Below are positions 22,683-32,681 of a stretch of 64,000 bases of DNA, one piece after another. The notes under the pieces are model-generated. The model was not told where the DNA came from and did not search any database. It was given only the letters and a program-made list of their open reading frames with translations. Each line of letters opens with the position of its first letter. The stretch's first letter is position 1. The stretch comes from Marinomonas balearica (GTDB taxonomy: Bacteria > Pseudomonadota > Gammaproteobacteria > Pseudomonadales > Marinomonadaceae), in assembly GCF_004362145.1 (NCBI RefSeq), contig NZ_SNXC01000012.1, positions 62,001-126,000 of the forward strand, given 5' to 3'. The position numbers and the translations under genes were made by a program.

Positions 22683-23135
22683 TTATAGCGGGATAGGAGC
22701 GCCTGATTTAACCGTCCGAATGGCAAAGTTGCTTTGAATATCTTTGATATAGGGCAATTGCTGAATTTGTTTGAGTACGACCTCATACCCTTTTAAATCT
22801 TGCACTACGATTTCTAAACGATAATCGGATACGCCTGACACCTCGTGGCAATGGATAACATTTTCCAAAACAACAACTGAAGCCTCGAACTCAGCCGAAG
22901 CAAACTCTTTATGACTTTCTAAAGAGACATCAACAAAAACAGTCATCCCATAGCCGACCTTTTCTCGATCTATCACTGCGCTATAGCCCGTTATCACGCC
23001 TTCTGACTCCAAGTTTTTAACTCGCCGTAAACAAGGAGAAGGGGAAAGGTTAATGCCTTCAGCAAGCTCAACATTTGAAAGACGACCATCCTGTTGCAAT
23101 CGCTTTAATATTTCCGCATCCGTCTTATTAATCAT
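22683..23135 (-). CDS. Lrp/AsnC-family transcriptional regulator
   Basis: A 150-residue regulator with an N-terminal helix-turn-helix (DAEILKRLQQDGRLSNVELA, then INLSPSPCLRRVKNLE) and a C-terminal ligand-binding RAM domain. The start at MINKTDAEIL gives the standard family length. It is divergent from an EamA transporter, and the pair shares an 11-bp inverted repeat, so it probably controls amino-acid export. Confidence 0.92.
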   Translation of the reverse strand: MINKTDAEILKRLQQDGRLSNVELAEGINLSPSPCLRRVKNLESEGVITGYSAVIDREKVGYGMTVFVDVSLESHKEFASAEFEASVVVLENVIHCHEVSGVSDYRLEIVVQDLKGYEVVLKQIQQLPYIKDIQSNFAIRTVKSGAPIPL

Positions 23136-23233
23136 CAAATTGGTCTCTTTACTATAAAAACTCTCTATTTTTAGCATGACATGCCATTTCAAAACAATTT
23201 TAGGGCAAAAATAGCAAGGACATGCGCCCTCAC

Positions 23234-23281
23234 TTTACCTAATAATTTAGAGCAATACGGGGTTCCAAACTATTAGGTAAA
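23234..23281. promoter_or_regulatory. Inverted repeat between lrp-like and eamA-like genes
   Basis: Two perfect 11-base arms, TTTACCTAATA (23234-23244) and TATTAGGTAAA (23271-23281), lie 26 bases apart in the divergent promoter region. This is a likely operator for the Lrp-type regulator, whose family binds spaced dyads. The arms are seen; the binding partner is inferred. Confidence 0.6.
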
Positions 23282-23316
23282 GCTCCGTCAAATTCATCGA
23301 ACTTAGGGAGTCTAAA

Positions 23317-24267
23317 ATGACCACAACCGCTTCAGTACAAACGCCAGCGCATTTTACATTTGCAAGTGGTTGGGAATTTAAATTGGGTATTGCGGCGTCT
23401 GTCTTTACGACGTTGATTTGGAGTGGCTTTTTTATTGCTATGCGTGCAGGTGCAACATCAGCACTGACCTCCTTCGATCTGGCTTTGTTACGTTATGGCC
23501 CCGCTGCGGTATTGCTCTTTCCCTTTTTTCTAAAAGAATGGCGAAGAATCATGGCCACTCCCAAAATACTGCTGTTGGGCATACTTGTGGGCGCAGGCGT
23601 TCCTTTCTTTTATTTATGCAGTTGGGGGGCAGCTTACTCTCCAGCATCGCATGCTGGGCTTATCATTACCGGTATGACACCGCTGTTTATTGCTTTGATT
23701 GCCATCGTCATTTTCAAAGAAAAATTCAGTAAGCAAAAAACGGTTGGCGTCGCCTGTATTGGCCTTGGGATTACCGCGTTACTCACATTAGCCTTTATCG
23801 GAGGGAATACAGAATACTGGAAAGGCGACCTTATTTTTCTAATCGCTGCCGTATTTTGGACGGTATTTTCAGTTTGCTTTCGAATGATAGGATTACCGCC
23901 GCTGGCCATTGCTGGTTTTTTAAGTCTGGTTTCAACTGTCGTTTTGCTCATGCTGTATGCATTAGGTATCGTGCAAAGTGGCTTTGCCGATACACCTGTT
24001 ACCTTCATAGTAAGCCAAGCATTGATACAATCCGTTTGTGCAGGGCTTTTAGCTGGGTTCTCTTACGGTTACGCAATCAACAAAATTGGAGCGGAACGCA
24101 GCTCAGCCATTGGGTCTTTAGCGCCTGTCTTCGTGGGGCTGGCAGCCGCTCCACTTTTAGGAGAGCAACTGACTCAGGCCTCTTTACTTGGCATGATCTT
24201 AGTGTGCTTTGGAGTGTTGCTCGCGAGTGGTATAAAAATACCCATGAAAACAACACGCAAACAGTAA
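23317..24267 (+). CDS. EamA/DMT-family transporter
   Basis: A 316-residue inner-membrane protein with about ten hydrophobic segments in two repeated EamA halves (for example GLIITGMTPLFIALIAIVIF in the first and AIGSLAPVFVGLAAAPLLGE in the second). Family members export amino acids or related metabolites. Its divergent Lrp-type neighbour supports an amino-acid-linked role. Confidence 0.87.
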   Translation: MTTTASVQTPAHFTFASGWEFKLGIAASVFTTLIWSGFFIAMRAGATSALTSFDLALLRYGPAAVLLFPFFLKEWRRIMATPKILLLGILVGAGVPFFYLCSWGAAYSPASHAGLIITGMTPLFIALIAIVIFKEKFSKQKTVGVACIGLGITALLTLAFIGGNTEYWKGDLIFLIAAVFWTVFSVCFRMIGLPPLAIAGFLSLVSTVVLLMLYALGIVQSGFADTPVTFIVSQALIQSVCAGLLAGFSYGYAINKIGAERSSAIGSLAPVFVGLAAAPLLGEQLTQASLLGMILVCFGVLLASGIKIPMKTTRKQ

Positions 24268-24284
24268 CTTAGCTGGGAAAGTTG

Positions 24285-24743
24285 TTACTCAGAAACAATC
24301 GCCTGCCAGGCGTTATCTGCCTGTGCTTTATATTGATGCCAATCACCGTTTAACCAACGCTGGCGACCGCGTTCTGCATAAAAAAGATAAAGGGTATCGT
24401 CGAAAAATTCCCATACAGAACCATCGGTGCGGATTTTACCTTCACCAAGACTCAATGCGTTGGCACAAAAACCATTGTAACTGGGCACATATAAAGAAGG
24501 GTTCATGGCAAATTTATCGGCCGATGCTTGTGAGGCGAAATGCCAATCTGCTCCATTCCATTGCACGCTAAAATGCTTGTTTCCTTCCACCAAGCGGGCC
24601 GGACGCTCTAATTCGGATTGATAATAAGCGGTCGTATCGTGGCCACCAATCGCAGTGTTGCTCCAATAGCTCGTACTGACTGGCGCTTGAGCAAAGATTG
24701 AAAATGGCATTAACAAAACTAGAGATAAAGCTAAACTGCGCAT
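24285..24743 (-). CDS. YHS-domain periplasmic protein
   Basis: A 152-residue exported protein with a signal peptide (MRSLALSLVLLMPFSIFAQA) and a YHS-like core: GGHDTTAYYQ, then FSVQWNGADWHFASQASADKFAMNP. YHS domains are found in metal-related and redox proteins. The ATG at 24743 is preferred over one six codons upstream because AAAGGAG precedes it. It is convergent with the EamA gene. Confidence 0.78.
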   Translation of the reverse strand: MRSLALSLVLLMPFSIFAQAPVSTSYWSNTAIGGHDTTAYYQSELERPARLVEGNKHFSVQWNGADWHFASQASADKFAMNPSLYVPSYNGFCANALSLGEGKIRTDGSVWEFFDDTLYLFYAERGRQRWLNGDWHQYKAQADNAWQAIVSE

Positions 24744-24809
24744 CTCAGCAGCTCCTTTCATTTAATGAATAGGCATTTGTCGTTTAATACGGCTAATTTC
24801 TTACATTCG

Positions 24810-25400
24810 TTACAGAGATTTAATATGAATGGCGATCGCTCGACCTCGTTGCCAATTGATGGCAACCGATTGTTCATTCTTAAGCGACACAAACGCCCCT
24901 GCTGGCACACACGTTTTTCTGTGCGATTCAGAATCTAGAAACTCACCTGCATCCAAAGCATAAATTCCCTTAAATACTGAAGACTGCGATACTTCAAAAG
25001 CAACATCACATGAGCCACTAATGGGTTGAACATCGGCATTAAGCGAGTGCTTTCGAACCATGATGTTTAGATCCTCAATCGCACCGTTATGAAGTGTTGC
25101 ATTGGTTTCGTCTCCGCCATAGAAGCAAGCGATATCTAGCGGAGCTTGTAGCACATCCTCACCGTTAAATTCGCCCGAATAGGAAAGCATCATGCCTTTG
25201 CCTGACAACAAGACCAAAGTGCGCTGCAAGCCCGAGAAATCGGAAAACAAACCGTCTTCTACAACCGATGCCTGACTGATACGAAACAGAACGCCTTGTT
25301 CATCTTCCACTCGAATAATTTCCAGAGTTTCACCTAAACCGTTTTTCCACGGCATCCGCTTGAACGAACTTGATGGGGTAATTTGATGTGTTTTAGTCAC
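24810..25400 (-). CDS. HutD/Ves-family protein
   Basis: A 196-residue cupin-fold protein of the HutD family, recognised by the N-terminal SFKRMPWKNGLGETLEI and SGLQRTLVLLSGKGM segments. HutD proteins often accompany histidine-utilisation genes, where they may limit flux; no other hut gene is present here, so the role is open. Confidence 0.82.
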   Translation of the reverse strand: MTKTHQITPSSSFKRMPWKNGLGETLEIIRVEDEQGVLFRISQASVVEDGLFSDFSGLQRTLVLLSGKGMMLSYSGEFNGEDVLQAPLDIACFYGGDETNATLHNGAIEDLNIMVRKHSLNADVQPISGSCDVAFEVSQSSVFKGIYALDAGEFLDSESHRKTCVPAGAFVSLKNEQSVAINWQRGRAIAIHIKSL

Positions 25401-25490
25401 TAAGCAGCCTCCTATTAAGAAGGCTGGTATAGTAACCTAAAATCAAGTTGTATATACAAGCCAACTTTCAGACACACCAAATTCGAATAT

Positions 25491-25521
25491 AAAAAAACCG
25501 CATAGTTTAAGCTACGCGGTT
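25491..25521 (-). terminator. polA terminator
   Basis: On the minus strand AACCGC-G-TAG pairs with CTA-T-GCGGTT (one G-U pair) and is followed by seven Ts. It is placed 66 bases after the polA stop. Confidence 0.85.
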
Positions 25522-25586
25522 CTAATATTTTCGACATGACTCAAGTATCGCAAACAAAAAGCTCTACTGAGGTATCAAAAGGCGCT

Positions 25587-28349
25587 TTAGTGCGCCTCAT
25601 CCCAGTTGTCACCTAACCCTGCTTCCACCAGCAAAGGCACGTCGATTTCAGTGGTATTTTGCATGATGTCGATGATTTTAGCCTGTGCCGCTTCAAGGTC
25701 TTTTTCAGCAACTTCGAAGATTAATTCATCGTGTACTTGCATGATCATTTTGACGTCTAGGTCGGTTTCAGCCAGCCAATCGTGCATTTTGATCATGGCG
25801 CGTTTGATGATATCGGCTGCGGAGCCTTGCATCGGTGCGTTGATCGCGGTGCGCTCTGCCGCTTGTCGCATCATGGCGTTACGCGCTTTGATTTCAGGCA
25901 GGTACAAACGACGGCCAAAGATGGTTTCTACGTAGCCTTTCTCTTTGGCGTTTTCGCGCGTTGTTTCCATGTAGGTGCGAACGCCGGGGTAACGCTCGAA
26001 ATAACGTTGTACGTATTTTTGCGCTTCGGGGCGGCTAATGCCGAGCTGCTTCGCCAAACCAAATGCCGACATGCCGTAAATCAGACCAAAGTTAATGGCC
26101 TTAGCTCGGCGTCGCTGTTCAGTGCTCACGTCCTCTACGGCAACTTCGAAGACTTCCGCTGCGGTTGCTTTATGAACGTCTTCATCATGAGCAAAGGCAT
26201 CGAGTAACCCTTTATCTTGTGATAAATGTGCCATGATGCGAAGCTCGATCTGAGAGTAATCGGCCGCTAGGAGTTTATGCCCTTCTGGCGCAACAAATGC
26301 CTGACGAATACGACGGCCTTCTTGAGTACGAATTGGAATATTCTGTAGGTTTGGATCAGTGGAAGACAAACGCCCTGTCGCGGTTACTGCTTGATGGTAT
26401 GAGGTATGAATGCGGCCCGTATGTTGAATCATTTCTGGCAATTTATCAGTATAAGTCGATTTCAGTTTTGCCAGACTGCGGTGTTCCATAATAAGGCGAG
26501 GCAGTTCATAGTTCTCAGCCAATTCTTGCAGAATCGGTTCCGCAGTAGAAGGCTGACCTTTTGGCGTCTTCTTAATGATTGGCAATCCCTGTTTTTCGAA
26601 CAAGATTTCTTGAAGCTGTTTGGGTGAGCTTAGGTTAAATGCTTGCCCTGCTTCTTCGTGCGCTTTGATTTCCACTTCTTGTAGGCGTGATGCAATTTCA
26701 GCACTTTGAGTATGAAGACGATCAGGATCAATTAATGCGCCTGTTTGCTCCATTTTTGCCAGAACAGGCACAAGAGGCAGCTCAATATCAGTGAACACGC
26801 TAACAAGCTCTGGTGTTTTCTCAAGCTTAGGCAGAATAGCTTGATGCAAACGTAGTGTGATGTCTGCATCTTCCGCCGCGTAAAATGCCGCTTGTTCAAG
26901 GTCGATTTGATTGAAGGTCTTCTGTTTAGCGCCTTTTCCTGCGATGTCTTCAAATTTAACCGTAGAATGCCCAAGGAACTTAGACGATAAACTGTCCATG
27001 TCATGACGAGTGCCTGTTGAATTGAAGACATACGATTCAAGCATGGTATCGAATTTGATGCCACGCAGTGTGATGTCATAGTTATTCAGTACGTTTGCAT
27101 CGTATTTAAGGTGCTGACCTACTTTCGCCTTGCCGTTATCTTCAAGCCAAGGTTTTAGTTGCTCAAGAACCCAGTCTCGGTCTAACTGCTCTGGTGCGTC
27201 TTCGTAATCGTGTGCCACTGGAATGTACGCGGCTTTACCCGCTTCAATGGCAATGGAAACGCCGACTAACTCGGCTTCCATATAGTTAAGAGACGTCGTT
27301 TCAGTATCAAATGCAACAAGGTCGGCTTGATTGAGTTGTTCCAACCACTGATTAAAACGTTCTTTGTCGAATACCGTTTCGTATTGAATTTCCACGTCGT
27401 TGGCGGCCGGAACATCCTCTGCTTCATCGGAATCGCTCGCGCTTGCTGCGCCACCAGCGGTCGGCGCTTTGTCTATATCACGTAGCCAGGTTTTGAATTC
27501 CAGCTTCTGAAACCACTCACGTAGTACTTCTTTGTTGATCGGCTCGTTTTTCAACGCATGCATGTCAAAGGGTAATTCTACATCGCACTTTATCGTCGCC
27601 AATGTGTATGAAAGCTCCGCCATGTCTCGGTTGTCTTCCATCTTCTTAGCCATGGTTTTTGAACCACGAAAACCCAATGCTGCAATATCATCTAAACGTT
27701 CGTAGATCTCTTTAATACTGCCAATACCTTGCAGTAACGCAAGGGCGGTTTTTTCGCCCACTCCCGGTACACCAGGAATGTTGTCGACTTTATCGCCCAT
27801 CAACGCAAGGTAATCGATAATAAGTTCAGGGGGGATTCCGAACTTATCTTTAACGCCAGGTATGTCCATTACCGTATCTGTCATGGTATTCACAAGGGTT
27901 ACTTTATCTGTAACCAACTGAGCCATGTCTTTATCGCCTGTTGAGACGATCACCTCTCGGCCAGCCTCACCCACTTGCTTGGCAATCGTACCAATAACAT
28001 CATCAGCTTCCACGCCTTCGATAATGACCAGCGGCAAGCCCATGGCTTCGATCATTCGATGGATCGGTTCAATTTGAAGACGAAGATCATCTGGCATCGG
28101 TGGACGCTGTGCCTTGTATTCACTGTAGATTTCATCACGGAAGGTTTTGCCTTTGGCATCGAATATCACCACTATTGGCGATTCAGGGTATTTGCCGATT
28201 AGGCTGCGGATCATGCTAATAACACCACGAGCCGCATTGGTTGGTTGTCCCTCACTGGTGGTTAAAGGTGGGATAGCGTGAAAAGCTCGATATAAATAAG
28301 AAGAGCCATCAACCAATACCATTGGCGCTGTATTTGTCTGATCCGACAT
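25587..28349 (-). CDS. polA: DNA polymerase I
   Basis: Repair and Okazaki-fragment polymerase, 920 residues with all three domains. The 5'-nuclease (about 1-290) has LVDGSSYLYRAFHA and VSTGDKDMAQLV; the proofreading exonuclease keeps the FDTETTSLN acidic pair; the polymerase has DYSQIELRIMAHLS, AINFGLIYGMSAFGLAK and MQVHDELIFEV. The start MSDQTNTAP is preferred for its GAGG site. It is monocistronic with its own terminator. Confidence 0.97.
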   Translation of the reverse strand: MSDQTNTAPMVLVDGSSYLYRAFHAIPPLTTSEGQPTNAARGVISMIRSLIGKYPESPIVVIFDAKGKTFRDEIYSEYKAQRPPMPDDLRLQIEPIHRMIEAMGLPLVIIEGVEADDVIGTIAKQVGEAGREVIVSTGDKDMAQLVTDKVTLVNTMTDTVMDIPGVKDKFGIPPELIIDYLALMGDKVDNIPGVPGVGEKTALALLQGIGSIKEIYERLDDIAALGFRGSKTMAKKMEDNRDMAELSYTLATIKCDVELPFDMHALKNEPINKEVLREWFQKLEFKTWLRDIDKAPTAGGAASASDSDEAEDVPAANDVEIQYETVFDKERFNQWLEQLNQADLVAFDTETTSLNYMEAELVGVSIAIEAGKAAYIPVAHDYEDAPEQLDRDWVLEQLKPWLEDNGKAKVGQHLKYDANVLNNYDITLRGIKFDTMLESYVFNSTGTRHDMDSLSSKFLGHSTVKFEDIAGKGAKQKTFNQIDLEQAAFYAAEDADITLRLHQAILPKLEKTPELVSVFTDIELPLVPVLAKMEQTGALIDPDRLHTQSAEIASRLQEVEIKAHEEAGQAFNLSSPKQLQEILFEKQGLPIIKKTPKGQPSTAEPILQELAENYELPRLIMEHRSLAKLKSTYTDKLPEMIQHTGRIHTSYHQAVTATGRLSSTDPNLQNIPIRTQEGRRIRQAFVAPEGHKLLAADYSQIELRIMAHLSQDKGLLDAFAHDEDVHKATAAEVFEVAVEDVSTEQRRRAKAINFGLIYGMSAFGLAKQLGISRPEAQKYVQRYFERYPGVRTYMETTRENAKEKGYVETIFGRRLYLPEIKARNAMMRQAAERTAINAPMQGSAADIIKRAMIKMHDWLAETDLDVKMIMQVHDELIFEVAEKDLEAAQAKIIDIMQNTTEIDVPLLVEAGLGDNWDEAH

Positions 28350-28560
28350 GGAAAATCCTCGCAAATAACCCAAAGACACTTCAACAAAAGTGACTCAAAA
28401 ACAGGTTACAAAATTAGTCATTAGAAATTGGCTATAGATTAACATAAGCCCACTCACGACCCATAGCAGGCAGCGCAATATTCATGTGGTCAAAAGAGGG
28501 CATTACGACCGTTAGAAGATATCAGAAAGTCACCTCCGCTTTGTAATCACAGAGAAATCG

Positions 28561-29661
28561 CTAAGATAATGTTGGACAATCAATGCTTGATTGGCATTCA
28601 AAATGAAAACACACTTGATCAATGCCGTTCTTTTTCGAACAACGAAGCGCCCAGTCTGCTTGCTTTTGCAGTTGGTCAAATTCTGTCAGGTTTCCCATAT
28701 CTGAGACTCCGATGTTGACTAAAATGCTCTCTCTGTCGATACCTTTATAACCTGTCGCTCCGAGCCAAGAATGAAAATCATCGGCGATATTCTCTATTTC
28801 ATCCGCCTCTGGGTTCACTAATACCGCTAGAAACTCTTCGCCTCGCCATCGAGCCAGTCCGTGACTGCCTTGATAAACGATGCGCAGTCGTGAAGCAAAT
28901 TCGATCAAGATACGATCTGCCACCGCATACCCGAAAGTGGCCTTTAAATGAGCGAAGTTTTCCACGCCCAATTTTAATACAACGATATTCGCACTAGAGG
29001 TGACCCTTTTTCTCCATTCTTTCAAACCTCTTTGATTGCGTAGATCTGTTAAATAATCTCGATCTGCTTCATTTTGAGTTCGCTGCAAAACAGCCAACAT
29101 CCGATGATATTTGTTCGCATAAGACAGTTGATAAGGTACGACAAGAATGAAAAATAAACTTGTCGGACCAAATGCAAACAATAACTCAAGACCTCTTGGC
29201 GTATTCAATTCTGACGGATGAAATATCAAATAAGTAAGCATGGGAACCGCGATTAAAAACCAATTAGCAATAATATAATAAGGCAGCCTCCCTACGTTCA
29301 TTAGCAACAACAGCAACGCTGATGTCACAATAATAAATGGCATAATAGGTGGAAAATGCTCTACTAAACTCAGATGTTGGTTCCAAGCTTTTATAACGAA
29401 TTGCCAGGATATGGGGATAAACGATGTTAAAAACGTAAACTGTAACCAAATGATCGCCCATTTCATTTTCGACCGAGGACAAAACCGCAACACCCCCCAC
29501 AGAACTACGAGCGTAGAGAACGCATAAAGTGCCCCAATCCAATGCGACTCCAATTCTGGCGGAAATAAGGAGTAGAACAGCAACATGAATGAGGTACATC
29601 CAAGTCCTGCAGCAACCATCCTTTTAAACGCTTTTTCAAAACCAAGCGGGGTATCTTTCAT
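28561..29661 (-). CDS. Membrane protein with degenerate GGDEF domain (copy 1)
   Basis: A 366-residue protein with about six membrane segments (residues 15-165) and a C-terminal GGDEF-like domain (about 200-350). The signature reads RGEEF, and the upstream metal-binding D-x-D is replaced (LGVENF), so cyclase activity is doubtful. It aligns along its length with the next gene, which fixes the start at MKDTPLGFEK, 28 bases after that gene's stop. A role as receptor or regulator is more likely than c-di-GMP synthesis. Confidence 0.82.
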   Translation of the reverse strand: MKDTPLGFEKAFKRMVAAGLGCTSFMLLFYSLFPPELESHWIGALYAFSTLVVLWGVLRFCPRSKMKWAIIWLQFTFLTSFIPISWQFVIKAWNQHLSLVEHFPPIMPFIIVTSALLLLLMNVGRLPYYIIANWFLIAVPMLTYLIFHPSELNTPRGLELLFAFGPTSLFFILVVPYQLSYANKYHRMLAVLQRTQNEADRDYLTDLRNQRGLKEWRKRVTSSANIVVLKLGVENFAHLKATFGYAVADRILIEFASRLRIVYQGSHGLARWRGEEFLAVLVNPEADEIENIADDFHSWLGATGYKGIDRESILVNIGVSDMGNLTEFDQLQKQADWALRCSKKNGIDQVCFHFECQSSIDCPTLS

Positions 29662-29689
29662 TGAGTGCTCTTGTAAAAGTTGAGGTAGC

Positions 29690-30796
29690 TTACTCAGAAG
29701 AATAAGTCGATTTTTCGTCCATTTGAGAATAAAAGGAGGTTCGATTTCTTCCATTTCGTATTGAGAAACGCATCGCCTCTTCCGCTTCTTTGAGCACGAG
29801 AGAAAAATCCGACAAGCCGCTAATTCGGGAGACCCCCAAGCTCAAGGTGACATGATGACCAAGCTCTTCTTTATAGGGTATTGAATCTAACGCGCGTCGG
29901 AATGTGTCCGCTTCATTTTTAATACGCTCTTGATCGGGGTTAATTAAAACAATTAGAAACGTTTCACCCGCCCACCGAGCTAACCGAAATGGGCCGTCGT
30001 AAACGACTCGAAGCCGCGACGCTATTTCTACCAACGCTCGATCCCCTGCTTCATAGCCTTTCACTTCATTCAGATGCTGAAAATGATCAACATCAGCCAA
30101 AATCACTGCGACTGAAGTCTCTAGAGGCATTGCATTTATCCAGCGTTCAACGCCTCGACGATTCAATAGGTCGGTTAGGCTGTCTCGGTCTGCATCCCTC
30201 ATAGCGCGGCTGATGTTTGTTGATAACTGTTGGTACTTGAAATACAGCTCTTTTTGATGAGGTATAATCACAAAGATAAAGAAGCTTGTTGGTCCAAATG
30301 CGACTAATAGCTCTATTCCACGAGGGCTTAAAAGTTCATCAAGGTGAAAGACTAAATAGGAAAGGACTGGAAACGCCTGCACCAACCAACTAACGCCAAC
30401 TCCCAAAATCGCAGTTTTGGTATGCAGCAATGTCAGCACAACGATGCTGGTAACAATAATAAACGCGGTGATCGGAGGAAAACTGTCTACTAGCCGCCAT
30501 TCCCCCATCCATGCCCCAATCACAAAGTACCAAGTCAATGGAATAAACGTTGTCAGGAAAACAAATTTTAGAGCAGATGCAATCCATAATGTGCGGTTTT
30601 TTGGGGCAAAATACGCATACACACGCAAGCCTCCCAAAACGGTAAGGGCATAATAACCGCTTACAGCGTAGGCTTTGTATTGGGGTGGGTAAAGCGCATA
30701 ATACGCAATCACAAACACGCTACACGCGATGCCACCTGCCAATATTCTATACGTAGCATTAACAAGAGATTCATACTGAATACTTGAGTATTCCAT
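29690..30796 (-). CDS. Membrane protein with degenerate GGDEF domain (copy 2)
   Basis: A 368-residue paralogue of the downstream gene, with about six N-terminal membrane helices and a C-terminal GGDEF-like domain. It keeps the metal-binding D-x-D (ADVDHF) and the AGD segment, but the signature reads AGETF, losing the acidic fourth residue, so it is probably inactive as a cyclase. The pair is a tandem duplication and likely one transcript. Confidence 0.82.
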   Translation of the reverse strand: MEYSSIQYESLVNATYRILAGGIACSVFVIAYYALYPPQYKAYAVSGYYALTVLGGLRVYAYFAPKNRTLWIASALKFVFLTTFIPLTWYFVIGAWMGEWRLVDSFPPITAFIIVTSIVVLTLLHTKTAILGVGVSWLVQAFPVLSYLVFHLDELLSPRGIELLVAFGPTSFFIFVIIPHQKELYFKYQQLSTNISRAMRDADRDSLTDLLNRRGVERWINAMPLETSVAVILADVDHFQHLNEVKGYEAGDRALVEIASRLRVVYDGPFRLARWAGETFLIVLINPDQERIKNEADTFRRALDSIPYKEELGHHVTLSLGVSRISGLSDFSLVLKEAEEAMRFSIRNGRNRTSFYSQMDEKSTYSSE

Positions 30797-30970
30797 TTAT
30801 CAAACACCCTTTGCCCCTATTTCATTTTTTATACTAGCTCATATTGTGAAAAATCCTCTACGAAATGCCATTTTCTCGCTGTAACGAATTGACCTTTGGA
30901 TTTCAATTGTGGAGCATTAGCAACCTTATAAGCGTCATTCTCACACAACACTCGATTTAGGTATTACAAC

Positions 30971-31930
30971 TTGGCCGTTTACACTTCCCTCACGGACTCA
31001 GACATGCGCGACTTAGTCGCTGACTACTACCTTGGTGAATTAGTCTCTTTTCAAGGTATTTCTGGCGGCGTTGAAAACACGAATTACTTTCTAACCACCA
31101 CAACAGGCCGATACGTTCTGACCCTTTTTGAAGAGTTTGAATATGAGGAAGTGCCCTATTTCTTAGACGTTGTCGCACACTTGAAACATAAAGGTTTTAA
31201 CGTACCCGCAGCGTTAATCGATTGTCACGGCGAACGACTGCGAATTGTAAAAGATCGCCCAGCAATCATCGTTGACTGTTTCCCCGGTGGATTACTGGAC
31301 GGCACAACCATAGAATCATGCGAAATCATGGGAACGGCACTGGCGAAACTGCATATCGCAGGAATGGATTTTTCTGATCATAGAGAGAGCCATCGAGGTA
31401 TTCAGTGGTGGCAAGAGACTTCTAAAAAACTGGCACCTGAACTTGAATCGCATCAAGCTCATCTGTTGCTTGAACAAGTCGCGGAGTTTGATGCCTTTAT
31501 TGAGCAGCATGACCATGAAATACCAAAAGGTACAGTTCATGGTGACTTGTTTTATAACAATACGTTATTTGAAGGTGAGCAATTATCCGCTATTATCGAC
31601 TTCTATAACGCATGTTACAGCTGGCTAATGTACGACTTAGCCATTGTTGTAAACGATTGGTGCTCTGATATAGAAACGGGTGAGCTGGACATGGAAAAAT
31701 ACCATGCTTTGGTAAACGCGTATATTCACGAACGCCAACCAAACGCGGCTGAAATCAACGCTTGGCCGTACATGCAAAAAGTCGCAGCGATGCGTTTTTG
31801 GCTATCTCGCTTGGAAGCATGGCATGGCGCCAAACACGACCCTGTGCGATTAGCTCAACAACATGATCCAATAGAACTGCAACGAATCTTGGAAGCAAGA
31901 ATTCGTTACACACCAAATTTAGTGGAGTAA
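30971..31930 (+). CDS. thrB: Homoserine kinase, choline-kinase-like type
   Basis: Phosphorylates homoserine in threonine synthesis. The 319-residue protein is of the APH/choline-kinase fold found in Pseudomonas rather than the GHMP type of E. coli: FQGISGGVENTNYFL, the catalytic loop TVHGDLFYNNTLFEG and the metal site AIIDFYNACYSWLMYDLA. A TTG start is inferred from the family N terminus. It lies close to polA, as in Pseudomonas. Confidence 0.92.
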   Translation: MAVYTSLTDSDMRDLVADYYLGELVSFQGISGGVENTNYFLTTTTGRYVLTLFEEFEYEEVPYFLDVVAHLKHKGFNVPAALIDCHGERLRIVKDRPAIIVDCFPGGLLDGTTIESCEIMGTALAKLHIAGMDFSDHRESHRGIQWWQETSKKLAPELESHQAHLLLEQVAEFDAFIEQHDHEIPKGTVHGDLFYNNTLFEGEQLSAIIDFYNACYSWLMYDLAIVVNDWCSDIETGELDMEKYHALVNAYIHERQPNAAEINAWPYMQKVAAMRFWLSRLEAWHGAKHDPVRLAQQHDPIELQRILEARIRYTPNLVE

Positions 31931-31933
31931 ACA

Positions 31934-32503
31934 ATGTCTGTCCGTCATATTATCGCCAGTACGCTGCTTTTGGCCGGCTTCAGCACTGCACAGGCGCATC
32001 CCCATATTTGGGTAGATTCAGACTACTCATTAAATATTGACACACCTTCAATTGACGCCGTGTCAGCGCACTGGGAATTTGACCTCTTTACAAGCGCCAG
32101 CTTAATCGCTGAATTCGACGTAGATGGTGATGGCAGCCTAGACGGACAGGAAAAATTCAATACGGCGGAAGCCCTGACAAATCTGGAGAAATCCAACTAC
32201 TTTGTACGGATACAAGTAGACGGCGAAGAGATCACACCTGCGTCTTATACTGTAACAGACGTAGAAGTAAATGATCAGCTGCTCAAGATGTCGTTAGGCA
32301 TCTCCTTACCGGATCAGGTAGACCTTCAAAGCCATACTTTAAGTCTCGCGTTTGGTGATGAATCTAACTATTTCGCAATGGTGATTCCCGAAACTGGCTT
32401 ACTCAATTTGTCCGGTCGATTGGCAGAAACCTGCACGCCAACAGTACGCGATGCAGAAGCCTACCAGATCGAAGCTTGGGTCGATTTACGGTGTGATCCT
32501 TAA
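31934..32503 (+). CDS. DUF1007-family periplasmic protein
   Basis: A 189-residue exported protein: signal peptide MSVRHIIASTLLLAGFSTAQA, then the family N terminus HPHIWVDSDY whose histidines could bind metal after cleavage. An EF-hand-like loop DVDGDGSLDGQE is also visible. DUF1007 proteins usually pair with NicO-type transporters, as the gene two places downstream. It starts 3 bases after thrB and is probably cotranscribed with it. Confidence 0.85.
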   Translation: MSVRHIIASTLLLAGFSTAQAHPHIWVDSDYSLNIDTPSIDAVSAHWEFDLFTSASLIAEFDVDGDGSLDGQEKFNTAEALTNLEKSNYFVRIQVDGEEITPASYTVTDVEVNDQLLKMSLGISLPDQVDLQSHTLSLAFGDESNYFAMVIPETGLLNLSGRLAETCTPTVRDAEAYQIEAWVDLRCDP

Positions 32504-32681
32504 GCCGACCTTTTCCACTTTCATATTTCATTCTTGGTCTTTTCATTAGACTCATTTTCCGTACAATCCCTTTTCTTAATTGAGGGGTGGCCACAAGCCT
32601 TCCTCTCCAGCAGCTCATTTATCAATGAGCTGCATTCTTGAAAACACAGCACACACCGTGCTTAACCGGAAACTTCAAATC

